Counted from the stretch's first letter, positions 44,541-55,292 are shown. The stretch: DNA of 64,000 bases from Bacteroidota bacterium (GCA_027490225.1 JAIXYK010000049.1:50371-114370); one strand, 5' to 3'. Numbers and translations: made by a program. Notes: generated by a model from the sequence alone, not told the origin.

Positions 44541-45476
44541 ATGAAAAAGTTAACGATGGCTCTCTCGCTATTCTCAGCATTAACAGCCATGACAAATGCT
44601 CAAATAACCAATCAAACAATTAACCTACAAAACACAATTACAATGAATTCAAAAGATGTAAAATCACAATCTGTTAAAGTAAATGGTATAGATTTTTTCT
44701 ACCGTAAATTAGGGGTAAATAATCCTGGACGTCCAATCATATTTTTAAACCACCTCTCAGCAACCATGGATGATTGCGACCCGAAAATTATAGATGAGCT
44801 TGCAACAAAACGTCATGTCATATATTTCGACAATAGAGGTATTGGCTCTACAGTTGGCGTTACTCCAATAACTGTTTCTGAAATGGCAACAGACGCCATT
44901 GCATTTATTAAAGCACTTGGCTATGAAAACGTGGATCTATTTGGTTTCTCATTAGGGGGTTTCATATCGCAAGAAATTATGCTGCGTGAGCCTCAATTAG
45001 TTCATAAGGCGATTTTGGCAGGCACAGGACCAGCAGGTGGAGCATCAATAAGTGAAATGACTCCATTAGTGGTTAAAGACATAATAAAATCAAGGTTTAC
45101 CTTCAGAAACGAGAAGTTCTATTTGTTCTTTAATGGAAATACTAATGGTCACGATTCAGCGAAAAAATATTTAAGTCGTTTAAAAGAAAGAAAGGAAAAC
45201 AGGGGGAAAAGTTTAAAACTTTCAAATTTCTCTCATCAATTGAAAGCAATTAAATCATGGGGATTACAAGGGGCTCAAGATTTATCTAAAATCAAACAAC
45301 CTGTTTTGATTGTAAATGGTGAAAATGATAAAATGGTTCCGATAAGTAATTCATATGATTTAAAGGCGAGAATTAGTAATTCAGAAATCATTGTTTACAA
45401 AGATTCTGGTCACGGTGGCATATTCCAGTATCATGAAAGCTTCGTAAAAAGTGCATTGAAATTTCTTGAAGATTAA
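44541..45476 (+). CDS. Alpha/beta hydrolase with signal peptide
   Basis: A 311-residue alpha/beta hydrolase. A signal peptide (about 1-20, AMTNAQ) suggests periplasmic location. The nucleophile elbow is GFSLGG (S138), the acid is in NGENDKMVP, and the His in DSGHGGIFQYH; HLSAT near residue 71 forms the oxyanion region. The cap domain is short. It lies 10 bases after the SDR gene and 17 bases before the DinB gene. Family members include esterases, lipases and haloperoxidase-like enzymes; substrate cannot be inferred. Confidence 0.82.
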   Translation: MKKLTMALSLFSALTAMTNAQITNQTINLQNTITMNSKDVKSQSVKVNGIDFFYRKLGVNNPGRPIIFLNHLSATMDDCDPKIIDELATKRHVIYFDNRGIGSTVGVTPITVSEMATDAIAFIKALGYENVDLFGFSLGGFISQEIMLREPQLVHKAILAGTGPAGGASISEMTPLVVKDIIKSRFTFRNEKFYLFFNGNTNGHDSAKKYLSRLKERKENRGKSLKLSNFSHQLKAIKSWGLQGAQDLSKIKQPVLIVNGENDKMVPISNSYDLKARISNSEIIVYKDSGHGGIFQYHESFVKSALKFLED

Positions 45477-45493
45477 CTTAAAAACAAATTTCT

Positions 45494-45943
45494 ATGACAA
45501 ACTTTTTAGATTTAATAGACAACATGAGAAGGACTTTACTAGAGAAAACAGAAAGTCTAACTGTTGAGCAGCTAAATACTATTCCTTATGGATTCAATAA
45601 CAATATTGTCTGGAATTTGGGGCATATATTAGTTGTTACTGACGAACTTTTATATAAGAATAGTCCTTTTTCAATTCCTTCATATGAATTTGAAACTACA
45701 GGATTCAAAAAAGGAACCAAACCTGATACGTTTATTAATGAGAGAGAAATTTCACTCATTCGAAGTGCATTGGCTGAGACTGTTCCTAGATTCCGAAAAT
45801 TAATAAACGATTATGCAACAACTACTCAAATCAACCTGATTGAAATCTTTGAAAAGTTTAATAATGACAAATCTGTTCAATTTACCCTCTTTCATGAAGA
45901 CTTGCATCTTACAACCATATTTAGGCAATTAAAACTAGTTTAA
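45494..45943 (+). CDS. DinB family protein
   Basis: A 149-residue four-helix-bundle protein. The pattern FLDLIDNMRRTLLEKTESLTVEQLNTIP, then NNIVWNLGHILVVTDELLYK and a final FTLFHEDLHLTTI gives three His positions for metal binding, as in DinB/YfiT proteins. Members include metal-dependent thiol transferases (for instance bacillithiol S-transferase), so a detoxification role is possible. It sits between the hydrolase and the thiolase, with a 3-base gap to the latter. Confidence 0.78.
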   Translation: MTNFLDLIDNMRRTLLEKTESLTVEQLNTIPYGFNNNIVWNLGHILVVTDELLYKNSPFSIPSYEFETTGFKKGTKPDTFINEREISLIRSALAETVPRFRKLINDYATTTQINLIEIFEKFNNDKSVQFTLFHEDLHLTTIFRQLKLV

Positions 45944-45946
45944 ATT

Positions 45947-47119
45947 ATGAATGAAGTATATATAGTAGCAGCAAAACGAACTCCCACAGGAGGTTTTCTA
46001 GGGAGCCTATCTCACCTATCGGCTACTGAATTAGGAGCCATAGTTATCAAAGACGTTTATCAAAGTGCAGGATTAGATCCAAGCAACATTAATTCTGTTT
46101 ATATGGGTAATGTGTTGAGCGCGAATCTCGGACAGTCACCAGCTAGACAAAGCGCCATCTTTGCAGGTATCCCTGATAAAACAGATGCTACTACGATTAA
46201 TAAAGTATGCGCCTCAGGTATGAAAGCTACTATGTTAGCAGCACAGCAAATCCAATTGGGACTAGAAGAAATTGCGGTGTCAGGTGGAATGGAAAGCATG
46301 AGTAACGTTCCTCACTACAGTTACCAAAGAAAAGGTCTTAAGATGGGTGATGTTTACTTTACAGATGGATTATTGAAAGATGGCCTAACTGATGTTTATA
46401 AAAAATATCACATGGGAAACGCAGCAGAACTCTGCGCAAGGGAATTTAAACTAACAAGAGGACAGCAAGATGATTATGCGATATCTTCCTATAAAAAAGT
46501 TTTGGATGCTACCACTTCAGGTAGGTTCAAGAACGAAATTGTTCCAATATCCATTAATGAAAAAAAAGAATCTTACCTTGTTGACAGCGACGAGGATATA
46601 GAAAAAATTATCTATGATAAAGTTTCAAAACTCAAACCTATATTTGAAACAAATGGCACTATCACCGCTGCAAACGCAAGTAACTTAAATGATGGAGCGG
46701 CGGCAATTCTATTGGCTTCTAAAGAATCAGTAGAAAAACACAAGCTAACTCCACATGCTAAAATAATCAGTTATGCAGATGCTGCACAAGCCCCTGTATG
46801 GTTTACGACTTCACCTTCTCTTGCAATCACAAAAGCTCTGAAACAAGCAAACCTTACTTTGGATGATATCGATTATTTTGAATTGAACGAAGCTTATGCA
46901 GCCGTTGTTTTAGCGAATCAACAACTATTGAAATTAAATCCCGAAAAATTAAATCTGTATGGTGGAGCAGTTGCGATGGGGCATCCACTGGGAAGTTCAG
47001 GAGCTAGAATCATCGTAACATTAATATCAGTTTTAAAACAGGAAGGAGGCAAATATGGAGTTGCTTCAATTTGTAATGGAGGTGGTGGAGCCTCTGCAAT
47101 CGTAATAGAAAATTTATAA
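45947..47119 (+). CDS. Acetyl-CoA C-acetyltransferase (thiolase)
   Basis: A 390-residue thiolase. The acyl-accepting Cys is C88 in NKVCASGMKA; the active-site loops NEAYAAVV, GGAVAMGHPLGSSGAR (His) and CNGGGG (second Cys) are complete. The N-terminal IVAAKRTPTGGFLGSL is of the biosynthetic acetoacetyl-CoA type, but degradative 3-ketoacyl-CoA thiolases look similar. It lies 3 bases before a dihydrolipoyl dehydrogenase gene with no other fatty-acid genes nearby, an unusual pairing. Confidence 0.9.
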   Translation: MNEVYIVAAKRTPTGGFLGSLSHLSATELGAIVIKDVYQSAGLDPSNINSVYMGNVLSANLGQSPARQSAIFAGIPDKTDATTINKVCASGMKATMLAAQQIQLGLEEIAVSGGMESMSNVPHYSYQRKGLKMGDVYFTDGLLKDGLTDVYKKYHMGNAAELCAREFKLTRGQQDDYAISSYKKVLDATTSGRFKNEIVPISINEKKESYLVDSDEDIEKIIYDKVSKLKPIFETNGTITAANASNLNDGAAAILLASKESVEKHKLTPHAKIISYADAAQAPVWFTTSPSLAITKALKQANLTLDDIDYFELNEAYAAVVLANQQLLKLNPEKLNLYGGAVAMGHPLGSSGARIIVTLISVLKQEGGKYGVASICNGGGGASAIVIENL

Positions 47120-47122
47120 ATC

Positions 47123-48529
47123 ATGGAAAATAATTATGACATAGTAGTTATTGGGTCAGGACCTGGAGGCTATGTAGCAGCTGTTAGAGCAGCACAATTA
47201 GGATACAAAACAGCCATAGTTGAAAAATATACAGTACTTGGTGGTACGTGCACAAATGTTGGATGTATACCATCAAAAGCCTTACTGGATAGTACGGAGC
47301 ATTATCATACCGCACACACAAAATTCGAATCACATGGCATCAACATCGAAAACCTCAAAATAAATTTTGAGCAGTTGATGAAGCGCAAAGCTGGCGTGGT
47401 AAATCAAAACATTTCAGGATTAAATTACCTAATGAAAAAAAATAAAATTGACATCATTGAAGGCAAAGCATCTTTTGTAAACAACTCAGAAATTTCTGTC
47501 GCTAAAAATGATGGTGAAAAGCTCTCTGTTAATAGTAAATACTTCATAATAGCCACAGGCTCAAAGCCATCAACTATTAAAGGTATTGCTATTGATAAAG
47601 AACGTATTATTACCTCCACAGAAGCTTTAAAGTTAACTGAAATACCAAATACGATGGCTATTATTGGTGGCGGCGTGATAGGTGTTGAAATGGCCTCCAT
47701 TTATGCTCGTATAGGTGTAAAAGTAACGATTCTAGAATACGCTGATTCTTTGATTCCTTCAATGGATAAAGAGCTAGGTAAAGAATTGAAAAAGATACTG
47801 TCAAAAGATGGTGTAGAAATTTTACTTAAACATAAGGTTCAATCTGCTAAAAACGATGGTTCGTCTGTAACGATTAATTACATCGATGATAAGGATAACA
47901 ATATTGATTTAAATGTAGATTATTGTTTAGTGGCAGTTGGCAGGAAGCCATATACAGATGGACTAGGCCTTGAAAATATCAATGTTAGACTCGACGACAA
48001 GGGCCGTATTGAAACAGATAGTAACTTAAAAACTAACGAAAATAACATTTATGCAATTGGTGATGTTATTGCTGGTCCAATGTTAGCACATAAGGCGGAA
48101 GAAGAAGGCGTATTTGTTGCAGAAGTAATCAATGGCCAAAAACCTCATATTGATTATAAATTAATACCTAGCGTTGTTTACACCTGGCCAGAGGTTGCTT
48201 CAGTAGGTTTTTCTGAGGAGCAATTGAAAAAAGAAAATAGAACTTATCGTGTTGGTAAATTCCCTTTTGCAGCAAGCGGACGTGCGAGAGCTGCAATGGA
48301 ATCCGATGGTTTTGTAAAAGTATTATCTGATCCACATTATGGTGAATTGCTTGGAGTTCATGTGATCGGTCCAAGAGCAGCAGATTTAATTGCACAAGCT
48401 GTTATTGGTATGCACTACGAAACAACAGATGAAGATATGATTCGTATTTCCTATGCTCATCCGACCTATTCAGAAGCATTAAAAGAAGCATATTTAATCG
48501 CTTCAGGCCAAGGTGCAATAAACTTATAA
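47123..48529 (+). CDS. lpdA: Dihydrolipoyl dehydrogenase
   Basis: A 468-residue flavoprotein disulfide reductase, the E3 subunit of 2-oxoacid dehydrogenase complexes. FAD motif VIGSGPGGYVAA (9-20), redox pair C43/C48 in GGTCTNVGCIPSKALL, second nucleotide motif IIGGGVIGVEMASIYARIG and the C-terminal catalytic HPTYSEALKEA. No E1 or E2 genes are near, so it is either a second copy serving other lipoyl proteins or part of a dedicated module with the thiolase 3 bases upstream. Confidence 0.92.
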   Translation: MENNYDIVVIGSGPGGYVAAVRAAQLGYKTAIVEKYTVLGGTCTNVGCIPSKALLDSTEHYHTAHTKFESHGINIENLKINFEQLMKRKAGVVNQNISGLNYLMKKNKIDIIEGKASFVNNSEISVAKNDGEKLSVNSKYFIIATGSKPSTIKGIAIDKERIITSTEALKLTEIPNTMAIIGGGVIGVEMASIYARIGVKVTILEYADSLIPSMDKELGKELKKILSKDGVEILLKHKVQSAKNDGSSVTINYIDDKDNNIDLNVDYCLVAVGRKPYTDGLGLENINVRLDDKGRIETDSNLKTNENNIYAIGDVIAGPMLAHKAEEEGVFVAEVINGQKPHIDYKLIPSVVYTWPEVASVGFSEEQLKKENRTYRVGKFPFAASGRARAAMESDGFVKVLSDPHYGELLGVHVIGPRAADLIAQAVIGMHYETTDEDMIRISYAHPTYSEALKEAYLIASGQGAINL

Positions 48530-48635
48530 TGTGCAAATAAACACGTCAATGACATGTTTAACAGTATTTACTGTTATTTTAATAATTTCGCAAAGACTTC
48601 AATAAGGGTAGATTTAAATATAATATAATATAACA

Positions 48636-49532
48636 ATGAAGCATTTTAAGACAATAACTGAATTTTATACCACAAACGGATTTCCTCCGCCAGAAAATCC
48701 TTTGTTAGGTTTGGTAACCCTTGATGATATAAAAGGCGTTGATTTTGTCCATACAGAATATACTTTGGGTTTTTATAAGATAGCCTTTAAAAAGTTAGCA
48801 TCGGGAAAAATTATGTATGGCAAAACAAAATATGACCACGAAAATGGTTCTATTTATTTCGTAAAACCTAATCAAATTATAGAAATGAGCGATTTGGTTT
48901 TTGCCGAGAAAAGCTTCATGATATATGTTCACGAAGATTTTTTAATCAATCATCAATTACATAGTGATATAAAAAAATATGGCTTCTTTGATTATGAAGT
49001 AAATGAAGCCTTGCATTTATCGCCAAGCGAAGAATCTACACTTTGGGAACTATTTTATAAATTAAAACAGGAATATTATAATAATCAAGATGAATTTAGT
49101 AAATCTATCATGCTGACTCACATAGACTCTATTTTAAAATATTGTCAACGGTTTTATAAACGACAATTTTTAAATAGAACTGTTCTTTCCGGTACAACCG
49201 TTTCAAAGTTTACAGATTCGCTAACAACTTATTTTGAAAATGGCAGCTTTCAAAAAAATGGATTACCCAGTGTAAAGTACATGGCCGATAAATTAACCTT
49301 ATCGCCAAGGTATTTAAGCGACTTGTTGAAGCAAGAAACTGGTAAAACAGCCTTAGAGCATATTCATATAGCATTGGTTATGGAAGCAAAAAACTTACTG
49401 ATAAGTACCAAAAAAACTGTAACAGAAACGGCTTATGAATTAGGCTTTGAAAACCCACCTTATTTTTCAAGACTTTTTAAGAAAGAAGTTGGGCTGACAC
49501 CTACAGAATATAGAGACCAGTTTTTAAATTGA
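48636..49532 (+). CDS. AraC-family transcriptional regulator
   Basis: A 298-residue regulator with a cupin-like N-terminal sensing region (KIAFKKLASGKIMYG ... YFVKPNQIIEMSD) and a C-terminal AraC double helix-turn-helix: LPSVKYMADKLTLSPRYLSDLLKQ and TVTETAYELGFENPPYFSRLFKKEVGLTPTEYR. Many Bacteroidota relatives of this architecture control a nearby SDR gene. It follows the five-gene metabolic block by 106 bases and is its likely regulator; its effector is unknown. Confidence 0.88.
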   Translation: MKHFKTITEFYTTNGFPPPENPLLGLVTLDDIKGVDFVHTEYTLGFYKIAFKKLASGKIMYGKTKYDHENGSIYFVKPNQIIEMSDLVFAEKSFMIYVHEDFLINHQLHSDIKKYGFFDYEVNEALHLSPSEESTLWELFYKLKQEYYNNQDEFSKSIMLTHIDSILKYCQRFYKRQFLNRTVLSGTTVSKFTDSLTTYFENGSFQKNGLPSVKYMADKLTLSPRYLSDLLKQETGKTALEHIHIALVMEAKNLLISTKKTVTETAYELGFENPPYFSRLFKKEVGLTPTEYRDQFLN

Positions 49533-49829
49533 AAATTGGTCTAACAAAATGCAGTACAACTAACAAAAGCTAGCCAAAATTTGGGCATTTCGTAGGTTTG
49601 GAAATCTCGATTTCTTTGTAACTTCATTGTTAAGTAAAGGATTTCATTAGCCATTCCCAAACTTCGGATAACCCGCGAAACGTTATATTGATTTGAACTG
49701 ATTCTCTCCTTATTATTGTCTATATTCAATAAACCATTAATCATATCGAGAATTAAAGTTTACTTTTTAATATATAACTTGGGTAAAAGTTAGTCTACTT
49801 TTTTATTGCCGTTCTTTCAAATATACAAA

Positions 49830-49906
49830 TGCCCGCGCGAAGGGGCGAACCAAGTGCCGTGCACAGGTGAGCACCTGACCCGACGAAGGAGGGGCGCGCC
49901 CTAAAT
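49830..49906. repeat. GC-rich intergenic element E5
   Basis: GCCCGCGCGAAGGGGCG ... GGAGGGGCGCGCCC, containing a perfect hairpin CAGGTG-AG-CACCTG and the GAGCACCTGACC also seen in E3. The remaining part of the 381-bp gap 49533-49913 is AT-rich; a 67-codon minus-strand frame there (49541-49744) resembles nothing I recognise and was not accepted as a gene. Confidence 0.6.
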
Positions 49907-49913
49907 ATATTTC

Positions 49914-52523
49914 TTACCCAAGCACTTGTTTCTTAGCCAATGCTATCGCGGTTTCTAGACCTGTTGCATCTGTGCCGCCTGCTGTTGCGAAGAATGCTTG
50001 TCCGCCGCCACCGCCTTTTATTTCTTTGGCGAATTCTTTTACAAGCGTAACTGCTGAGAAGCCTGCGTCAGTTAATTTTTTGCCCAAAGCCACGGTGAGC
50101 ATTGGTTTGCCGTTGCTTACATGTCCTAAAACAATAAACGCATTTTCGAATTGGTCTTTGATTTCAAACGCAATAGTTTTAATGGCATCTACAGCGTCTA
50201 TATCAATTACACTGATAAATTGAATGCTGTTTCCATTTGCAACCTGATTCGCAATTAAATCCTTTTTAATTTGAGCGGCTTTTTGCTTGTTGAAACTTTC
50301 GATTTTCTTTTCTAATACGGCTTTTTCATCGAGAATTTGTTGCAATTTTTTAATTGGGTCAACGGCCGACAACAAGCTTTTAATTTGATGTAACTGCTCG
50401 CCTTCTTTTTGGAAAAACTGCTCTGCATTTTTACCTGTAATGGCTTCAATACGGCGAATTCCAGCTGCAACTGCACTTTCGGATGTTATTTTGAACATGG
50501 CAATATTTCCGGTTGCGGAAACGTGTGTTCCTCCACAAAGTTCTACAGAATATGATGGGTCGAATGTTACCACGCGCACCACATCTGCATATTTTTCGCC
50601 AAACAATGCCATTGCACCAAGGCTTTTCGCTTCATCAATGGGCAATACTTTTACATCGCGCAGAATATTCTCGCGTATTTTTTGATTTACGATTTGCTCA
50701 ATTTCCATTATTTCGGCCTCGGTAACTTTTGCGAAATGCGAAAAATCGAAACGTAAATGTGCCTCATTTACCAAGGAACCTTTTTGCTCCACATGAGTGC
50801 CCAACACCTTGCGCAATGCTGCATGCAACAAATGCGTGGCAGAGTGATTACTCATAATGGCATTGCGTTTTGCTACATCTACATGTGCATTAAATTTCCC
50901 ATGGAGATTTGCAGGTAATTTATCGGCAAAATGCACAATTACGCCATGTTCTTTTTTGGTATCTGTAATGTAAATAGTTTCATTTTCATTTTGAATGTAA
51001 CCTGTATCACCAACCTGTCCGCCGCTTTCTGCATAAAATGGGGTAATGCTAAAAATCAACTGATATGACTTTTTACCTTTTGTTGCCACTTCACGGTATT
51101 TGGTAATGTATACGCGAGCTTCTGTATGGTCGTAGCCTACAAATTCTTCTTCATCGTCTTCTATCAATTCAATCCAGTCGCTGGCTTCAATATTTGCAGC
51201 AGCTCGCGAACGTTCTTTTTGCAGTTTCAGGTTTTCTTCATAGCCTTTCATGTCTACTTCCAAACCTTGTTCACGTGCCATGAGTTGCGTTAAATCTATA
51301 GGAAAACCAAATGTATCAAACAGCTCAAAAGCGGTAGCGCCATCAATTTCTTTCTTTCCGTTTTTAGTTGTGTAATCGTTGAATTTGTTGATTCCAATTT
51401 CTAAAGTTCTTAAAAATGCAGTTTCTTCTTCATAAACAACTTTTTTAATAAGGTCTTTCTGTGCAGAAAGCTCTGGAAATACTTGCCCCATTTGGCTCGA
51501 CAAAGTATCGACCATGGAATATAAAAACGGCGCTTTTATGTTTAAAAAAGTATAACCATAACGCACAGCCCTGCGCAAAATTCTTCTGATTACATAACCA
51601 GCTTTGTTGTTTGTGGGCAATTGTCCATCGGCAATGGCAAAAGCAATGGTGCGAATGTGGTCAGACATTACGCGCATAGCAATATCTGTTTTTTCATTTT
51701 CGCGGTACTTTTTACCAGTATGCGATTCGATAAACTGAATCAATGGTTGAAAAACATCTGTATCGTAATTGCTTTGCTTGCCTTGTAAAACCACGCATAG
51801 GCGCTCAAAGCCCATTCCTGTATCTACGTGTTGCGCTGGTAATTTTTCTAAGGAACCATCTGCTTTTCGGTTAAATTCCATGAACACGTTGTTCCAGATT
51901 TCAATTACCTGCGGATGACTTTCGTTTACCAAAGTTTTTCCGTCAACTTTAGCCCTGTCTTCATCAGAACGTGTGTCAACGTGAATTTCCGAACATGGTC
52001 CACAAGGTCCGGTATCGCCCATTTCCCAGAAATTATCTTTTTTATTTCCGTTGATGATGCGGTCTTTGTCAATTAATTGGCTCCAGGTATCGTAAGCTTC
52101 CTGGTCGAATGCCAGGTTTTCTGATTTATCGCCTTCGAAAACAGTAACGTATAATCTGGATTTGTCTATTCCATAAACTTCCGTAAGCAGTTCCCAAGCC
52201 CAGTTGATGGCATCTTTCTTAAAATAATCGCCAAAGCTCCAGTTGCCCAACATTTCGAACATGGTATGGTGGTAAGTATCCACACCAACTTCTTCTAAAT
52301 CGTTATGTTTACCCGAAACGCGCAAGCATTTTTGGGTATCTGCAATGCGTGGATATTTAATCGGCGAGTTTCCTAAAAACAAATCCTTAAATTGATTCAT
52401 TCCCGCATTGGTAAACATCAAAGTTGGGTCGTTTTTAATGACCATTGGCGCAGACGGAACAATTTGATGTCCTTTTTGAGCAAAAAAATCAAGAAATGTT
52501 TGTCTGATTTGAGAAGCGTTCAT
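49914..52523 (-). CDS. alaS: Alanyl-tRNA synthetase
   Basis: An 869-residue class II synthetase. The aminoacylation domain shows the AlaS start [15 protein letters not shown] and [18 protein letters not shown]; the editing domain has [12 protein letters not shown] and [12 protein letters not shown] with the zinc-binding His and Cys; the C-terminal DHHA1/C-Ala domain ends [16 protein letters not shown]. Length and order are normal. It is divergent from the M23 peptidase gene, with a 150-bp shared intergenic region. Confidence 0.97.
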   Translation of the reverse strand: MNASQIRQTFLDFFAQKGHQIVPSAPMVIKNDPTLMFTNAGMNQFKDLFLGNSPIKYPRIADTQKCLRVSGKHNDLEEVGVDTYHHTMFEMLGNWSFGDYFKKDAINWAWELLTEVYGIDKSRLYVTVFEGDKSENLAFDQEAYDTWSQLIDKDRIINGNKKDNFWEMGDTGPCGPCSEIHVDTRSDEDRAKVDGKTLVNESHPQVIEIWNNVFMEFNRKADGSLEKLPAQHVDTGMGFERLCVVLQGKQSNYDTDVFQPLIQFIESHTGKKYRENEKTDIAMRVMSDHIRTIAFAIADGQLPTNNKAGYVIRRILRRAVRYGYTFLNIKAPFLYSMVDTLSSQMGQVFPELSAQKDLIKKVVYEEETAFLRTLEIGINKFNDYTTKNGKKEIDGATAFELFDTFGFPIDLTQLMAREQGLEVDMKGYEENLKLQKERSRAAANIEASDWIELIEDDEEEFVGYDHTEARVYITKYREVATKGKKSYQLIFSITPFYAESGGQVGDTGYIQNENETIYITDTKKEHGVIVHFADKLPANLHGKFNAHVDVAKRNAIMSNHSATHLLHAALRKVLGTHVEQKGSLVNEAHLRFDFSHFAKVTEAEIMEIEQIVNQKIRENILRDVKVLPIDEAKSLGAMALFGEKYADVVRVVTFDPSYSVELCGGTHVSATGNIAMFKITSESAVAAGIRRIEAITGKNAEQFFQKEGEQLHQIKSLLSAVDPIKKLQQILDEKAVLEKKIESFNKQKAAQIKKDLIANQVANGNSIQFISVIDIDAVDAIKTIAFEIKDQFENAFIVLGHVSNGKPMLTVALGKKLTDAGFSAVTLVKEFAKEIKGGGGGQAFFATAGGTDATGLETAIALAKKQVLG

Positions 52524-52641
52524 GCGATTTTAAGAAAATTTAAGAATTCGAAATAAAGCGCGAAGGTAACAAAATCAATACATCCAACAAAAATGTAATC
52601 ATGTTACGCGCTGAAAGCGTGATACGAAGCCCGAAGCAGCC

Positions 52642-52649
52642 TACTTTTG
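52642..52649 (+). promoter_or_regulatory. Candidate -7 element of the M23 peptidase gene
   Basis: TACTTTTG matches TAnnTTTG. Because it ends at 52649, the upstream in-frame TTG at 52647 would lie inside the promoter; this supports translation from 52674. Confidence 0.55.
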
Positions 52650-52673
52650 CAGCCGAAATCAAAGCAGTATCTT

Positions 52674-53645
52674 TTGGCTAAAGTAAAATATCAGTTCAAC
52701 ACTAAGTCTCTTTCTTATGAGCGCATTAAAATGGGCACAAAAGATAAGCTGTTGCAATTTTTATCTTTTGCTGGTACTGGGCTGGTTTTCGCTGCAATTG
52801 GAGTAGTTATAGCATACAACACGATTGATTCTCCACAAGAAAAAAAGTTAGAACGCGAACTCGACCAAATGCGTTTAGAATATGATGTGGTGAACCAACG
52901 TTTGAAGCAAATTAGTTTGGTATTAAATGATTTACAAGACCGCGATAATAACATTTATCGGGTAGTTTTTGAAGCTGACCCAATTCCTGATGAAGTTCGG
53001 AAAGCAGGTTTTGGAGGAGTAAACCGATATGAAAAATATAAAGGCTTAGACAACAGCGATCTGGTTACTGAAACAGTGCGTCGTTCTGATATTTTGGCCA
53101 AGCAATTGGTCATTCAAAGCAAATCTTACGATGAGATTTTTGCCATGATACGCAACAAAGCTGCCATGCTATCTTGTATACCAGCCATTCAGCCGGTAAA
53201 TAACAAAGATTTAAAGCGCATGGCTTCCGGATTTGGTTACCGTACCGACCCTATTTACAAAACCACCAAGTTTCATGCAGGAATGGATTTCGCTTCTCCT
53301 ACAGGAACCGAGATTTACGCAACAGGCGATGGTGTGATAGCACGTGCCGATGCGGATGCTTCGGGTTATGGAAATCACGTGCGCATCAACCATGGCTATG
53401 GCTACATGACTTTGTATGGACACATGAGTAAAATAAATGTGCGACCAGGACAAAAAGTAAAACGTGGCGATGTGATTGGTTTTGTTGGTAATACTGGTAA
53501 ATCTGTAGGGCCGCATTTACATTACGAAGTACATAAAAATGGCGAACCGATTAATCCTGTAAACTTCTATTACAGCGACTTATCTGCTGAAGAATACAGC
53601 AAAATGATAGAATTATCAGGCACAGAAAATCAATCGTTCGATTAA
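52674..53645 (+). CDS. Membrane-anchored M23 (LytM) peptidase
   Basis: A 323-residue protein. The TTG at 52674 gives the family's usual opening MAKVKYQFNTKSLSYERI. One transmembrane helix (LLQFLSFAGTGLVFAAIGVVIA) precedes a coiled coil (KKLERELDQMRLEYDVVNQR), then the LytM domain with zinc ligands in HAGMDF and HLHYEVHKNG, plus YGHM. The domain lies in the periplasm and would cleave peptidoglycan cross-links, or activate an amidase if inactive. All M23 metal motifs seem intact. It is transcribed away from alaS. Confidence 0.88.
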   Translation: MAKVKYQFNTKSLSYERIKMGTKDKLLQFLSFAGTGLVFAAIGVVIAYNTIDSPQEKKLERELDQMRLEYDVVNQRLKQISLVLNDLQDRDNNIYRVVFEADPIPDEVRKAGFGGVNRYEKYKGLDNSDLVTETVRRSDILAKQLVIQSKSYDEIFAMIRNKAAMLSCIPAIQPVNNKDLKRMASGFGYRTDPIYKTTKFHAGMDFASPTGTEIYATGDGVIARADADASGYGNHVRINHGYGYMTLYGHMSKINVRPGQKVKRGDVIGFVGNTGKSVGPHLHYEVHKNGEPINPVNFYYSDLSAEEYSKMIELSGTENQSFD

Positions 53646-53741
53646 AGTCCTTTTACCAGTTATTAGTCAAAACCTGCCATTTACTCATTTTCTGTAAATA
53701 GGAATTTCAATAGCTACAACTTGCGGCATTAAATCAAATGT

Positions 53742-55292
53742 ATGCAAGGTAAATTCTACACATTTTTAGTTTTATTGATTACAAATTTTGTTCAGGCACA
53801 AGCTCCCGATACAGCTTGGACAAAGTGTTTTGGGGGAGCTTCTTATGAATCGGCAAAAGCGGTAAAACCTACTGCTGACGGTGGATTTATCGTAATTGGT
53901 TCTACAAGTTCTTTTGATGGAGACATTGAAGGAATTCATGGAGGAACAGATGTTTGGGTATTGAAACTAGATGAAGATGGTGAAATAGAATGGCAAAAAT
54001 GTTTAGGTGGAAATGCCACAGACGAAGGGTATGATATTGTTCAATTGGCTGATGAAAGTTATGTTCTTGTTGGAAATTCTAATTCAAATGATGGTGACGT
54101 TTCTGGTGTACACGAGGTTTTTCAGGATGGTTGGATAGTAAAACTTTCTGCTGATGGAGAATTGGTTTGGCAAACTGCTATTGGTGGAAATTATATTGAA
54201 TATTTTTATGGAATAGCATTTTCATTAAATAGTTTCATAGTAGTTGGTCATTCTTTTTCTACGGATGAATTTATTTCAGGGAGCCATGGTGGAGGTGATG
54301 TGTTTGTTGCAGTTGTTGGTCTTTCTGGAGAATTGATTAATTATTATCTCATAGGTGGTTCTCAAGGAGATGTTGGGTATGCGATTACTGCAACGAATGA
54401 CCAAGGATTCATCATTGCTGGTCAAACGGGCTCCAGTGATGGCGATATTCCCTCATTTATCGGAGAATCAGATATTTTATTGGTAAAACTCGATTATACT
54501 GGCCAATTACAATGGACCAAGACTTTGGGCGGAACGGGAATGGACCGTGCGCGTAGCATTATTAAAACGCAAGATGGTGGATATTTGATGTTGGGAGAAA
54601 CAGCTTCAAACGATGTGGATGTGAGCGGTAACCAAGGTTTGTACGACTGTTGGATTGTGAAATTGAGTCAATTAGGAGTCATAGAATGGAAACAATGTTA
54701 TGGTGGATTAAGTTATGATGGTTGCTTCGCTGCGATTCAATTGTCTGATGGTTCTTATGTTACAGCAAATGAGATTTATTCACCTGAAGTTCCTGGTTTC
54801 AGAACACCGCATGGAGGAACCGATTGTGTTTTAAAAGCATTCTCTAGCACAGGAGTGCCAACTTGGGAGAATTGGTATGGAGGAAGCGGATTAGAACGTC
54901 CATACTGCATCAAAGCAATGAACGATTCTTCGTGGATAATGGTAGGTGAAACAAATTCCTTAAACGGTGATGTAATTGGAAATCATGGAAACGATGATTT
55001 TTGGGTGGTGAAGTTTGGAAATGCGGAATCGCCAACTCAAATTTCTAATATTGAAAATGATAATATCACCTTGTTTCCGCAGCCTGCAAATGATTCGTTT
55101 ACAATTGCAACTGGCAGTTTAACGGAAAAATGTACGTATCAAATTTATAATATTAGTGGTGAATTATTAGAAAAGGGAAATATTGCCTCTGATATTTCCA
55201 TCAACACTTCTTTATTAAAACAAGGAATATATTTCTTGCAAATTTCTGGTCAACAAACCAGTTTCAACAAAGCTTTTACTGTAATTCATTAA
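53742..55292 (+). CDS. T9SS-secreted protein with propeller-like repeats
   Basis: A 516-residue secreted protein with a signal peptide ending NFVQAQ. At least six ~60-residue repeats follow, each of the type GGxxxDxAxAIxxxxDGGFIVxGxTxSxDGDxxGxHGGxDxWxVKLxxxGxIxW, probably blades of a beta-propeller. The C-terminus (ITLFPQPANDSFTI ... GIYFLQISGQQ) is a type A sorting domain. No enzymatic motif is apparent. It lies 21 bases upstream of another T9SS repeat protein and is probably co-transcribed. Confidence 0.8.
   Translation: MQGKFYTFLVLLITNFVQAQAPDTAWTKCFGGASYESAKAVKPTADGGFIVIGSTSSFDGDIEGIHGGTDVWVLKLDEDGEIEWQKCLGGNATDEGYDIVQLADESYVLVGNSNSNDGDVSGVHEVFQDGWIVKLSADGELVWQTAIGGNYIEYFYGIAFSLNSFIVVGHSFSTDEFISGSHGGGDVFVAVVGLSGELINYYLIGGSQGDVGYAITATNDQGFIIAGQTGSSDGDIPSFIGESDILLVKLDYTGQLQWTKTLGGTGMDRARSIIKTQDGGYLMLGETASNDVDVSGNQGLYDCWIVKLSQLGVIEWKQCYGGLSYDGCFAAIQLSDGSYVTANEIYSPEVPGFRTPHGGTDCVLKAFSSTGVPTWENWYGGSGLERPYCIKAMNDSSWIMVGETNSLNGDVIGNHGNDDFWVVKFGNAESPTQISNIENDNITLFPQPANDSFTIATGSLTEKCTYQIYNISGELLEKGNIASDISINTSLLKQGIYFLQISGQQTSFNKAFTVIH

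Noticed and set aside
49541..49744. 67-codon minus-strand frame between the AraC gene and alaS
   Set aside because: No recognisable domain, no promoter box, and flanked by repeat-rich intergenic DNA. Could be a gene fragment, but I cannot support it.
52647..52673. Upstream TTG start for the M23 peptidase
   Set aside because: It overlaps the TACTTTTG promoter box, and the nine extra residues precede the conserved AKVKY opening.
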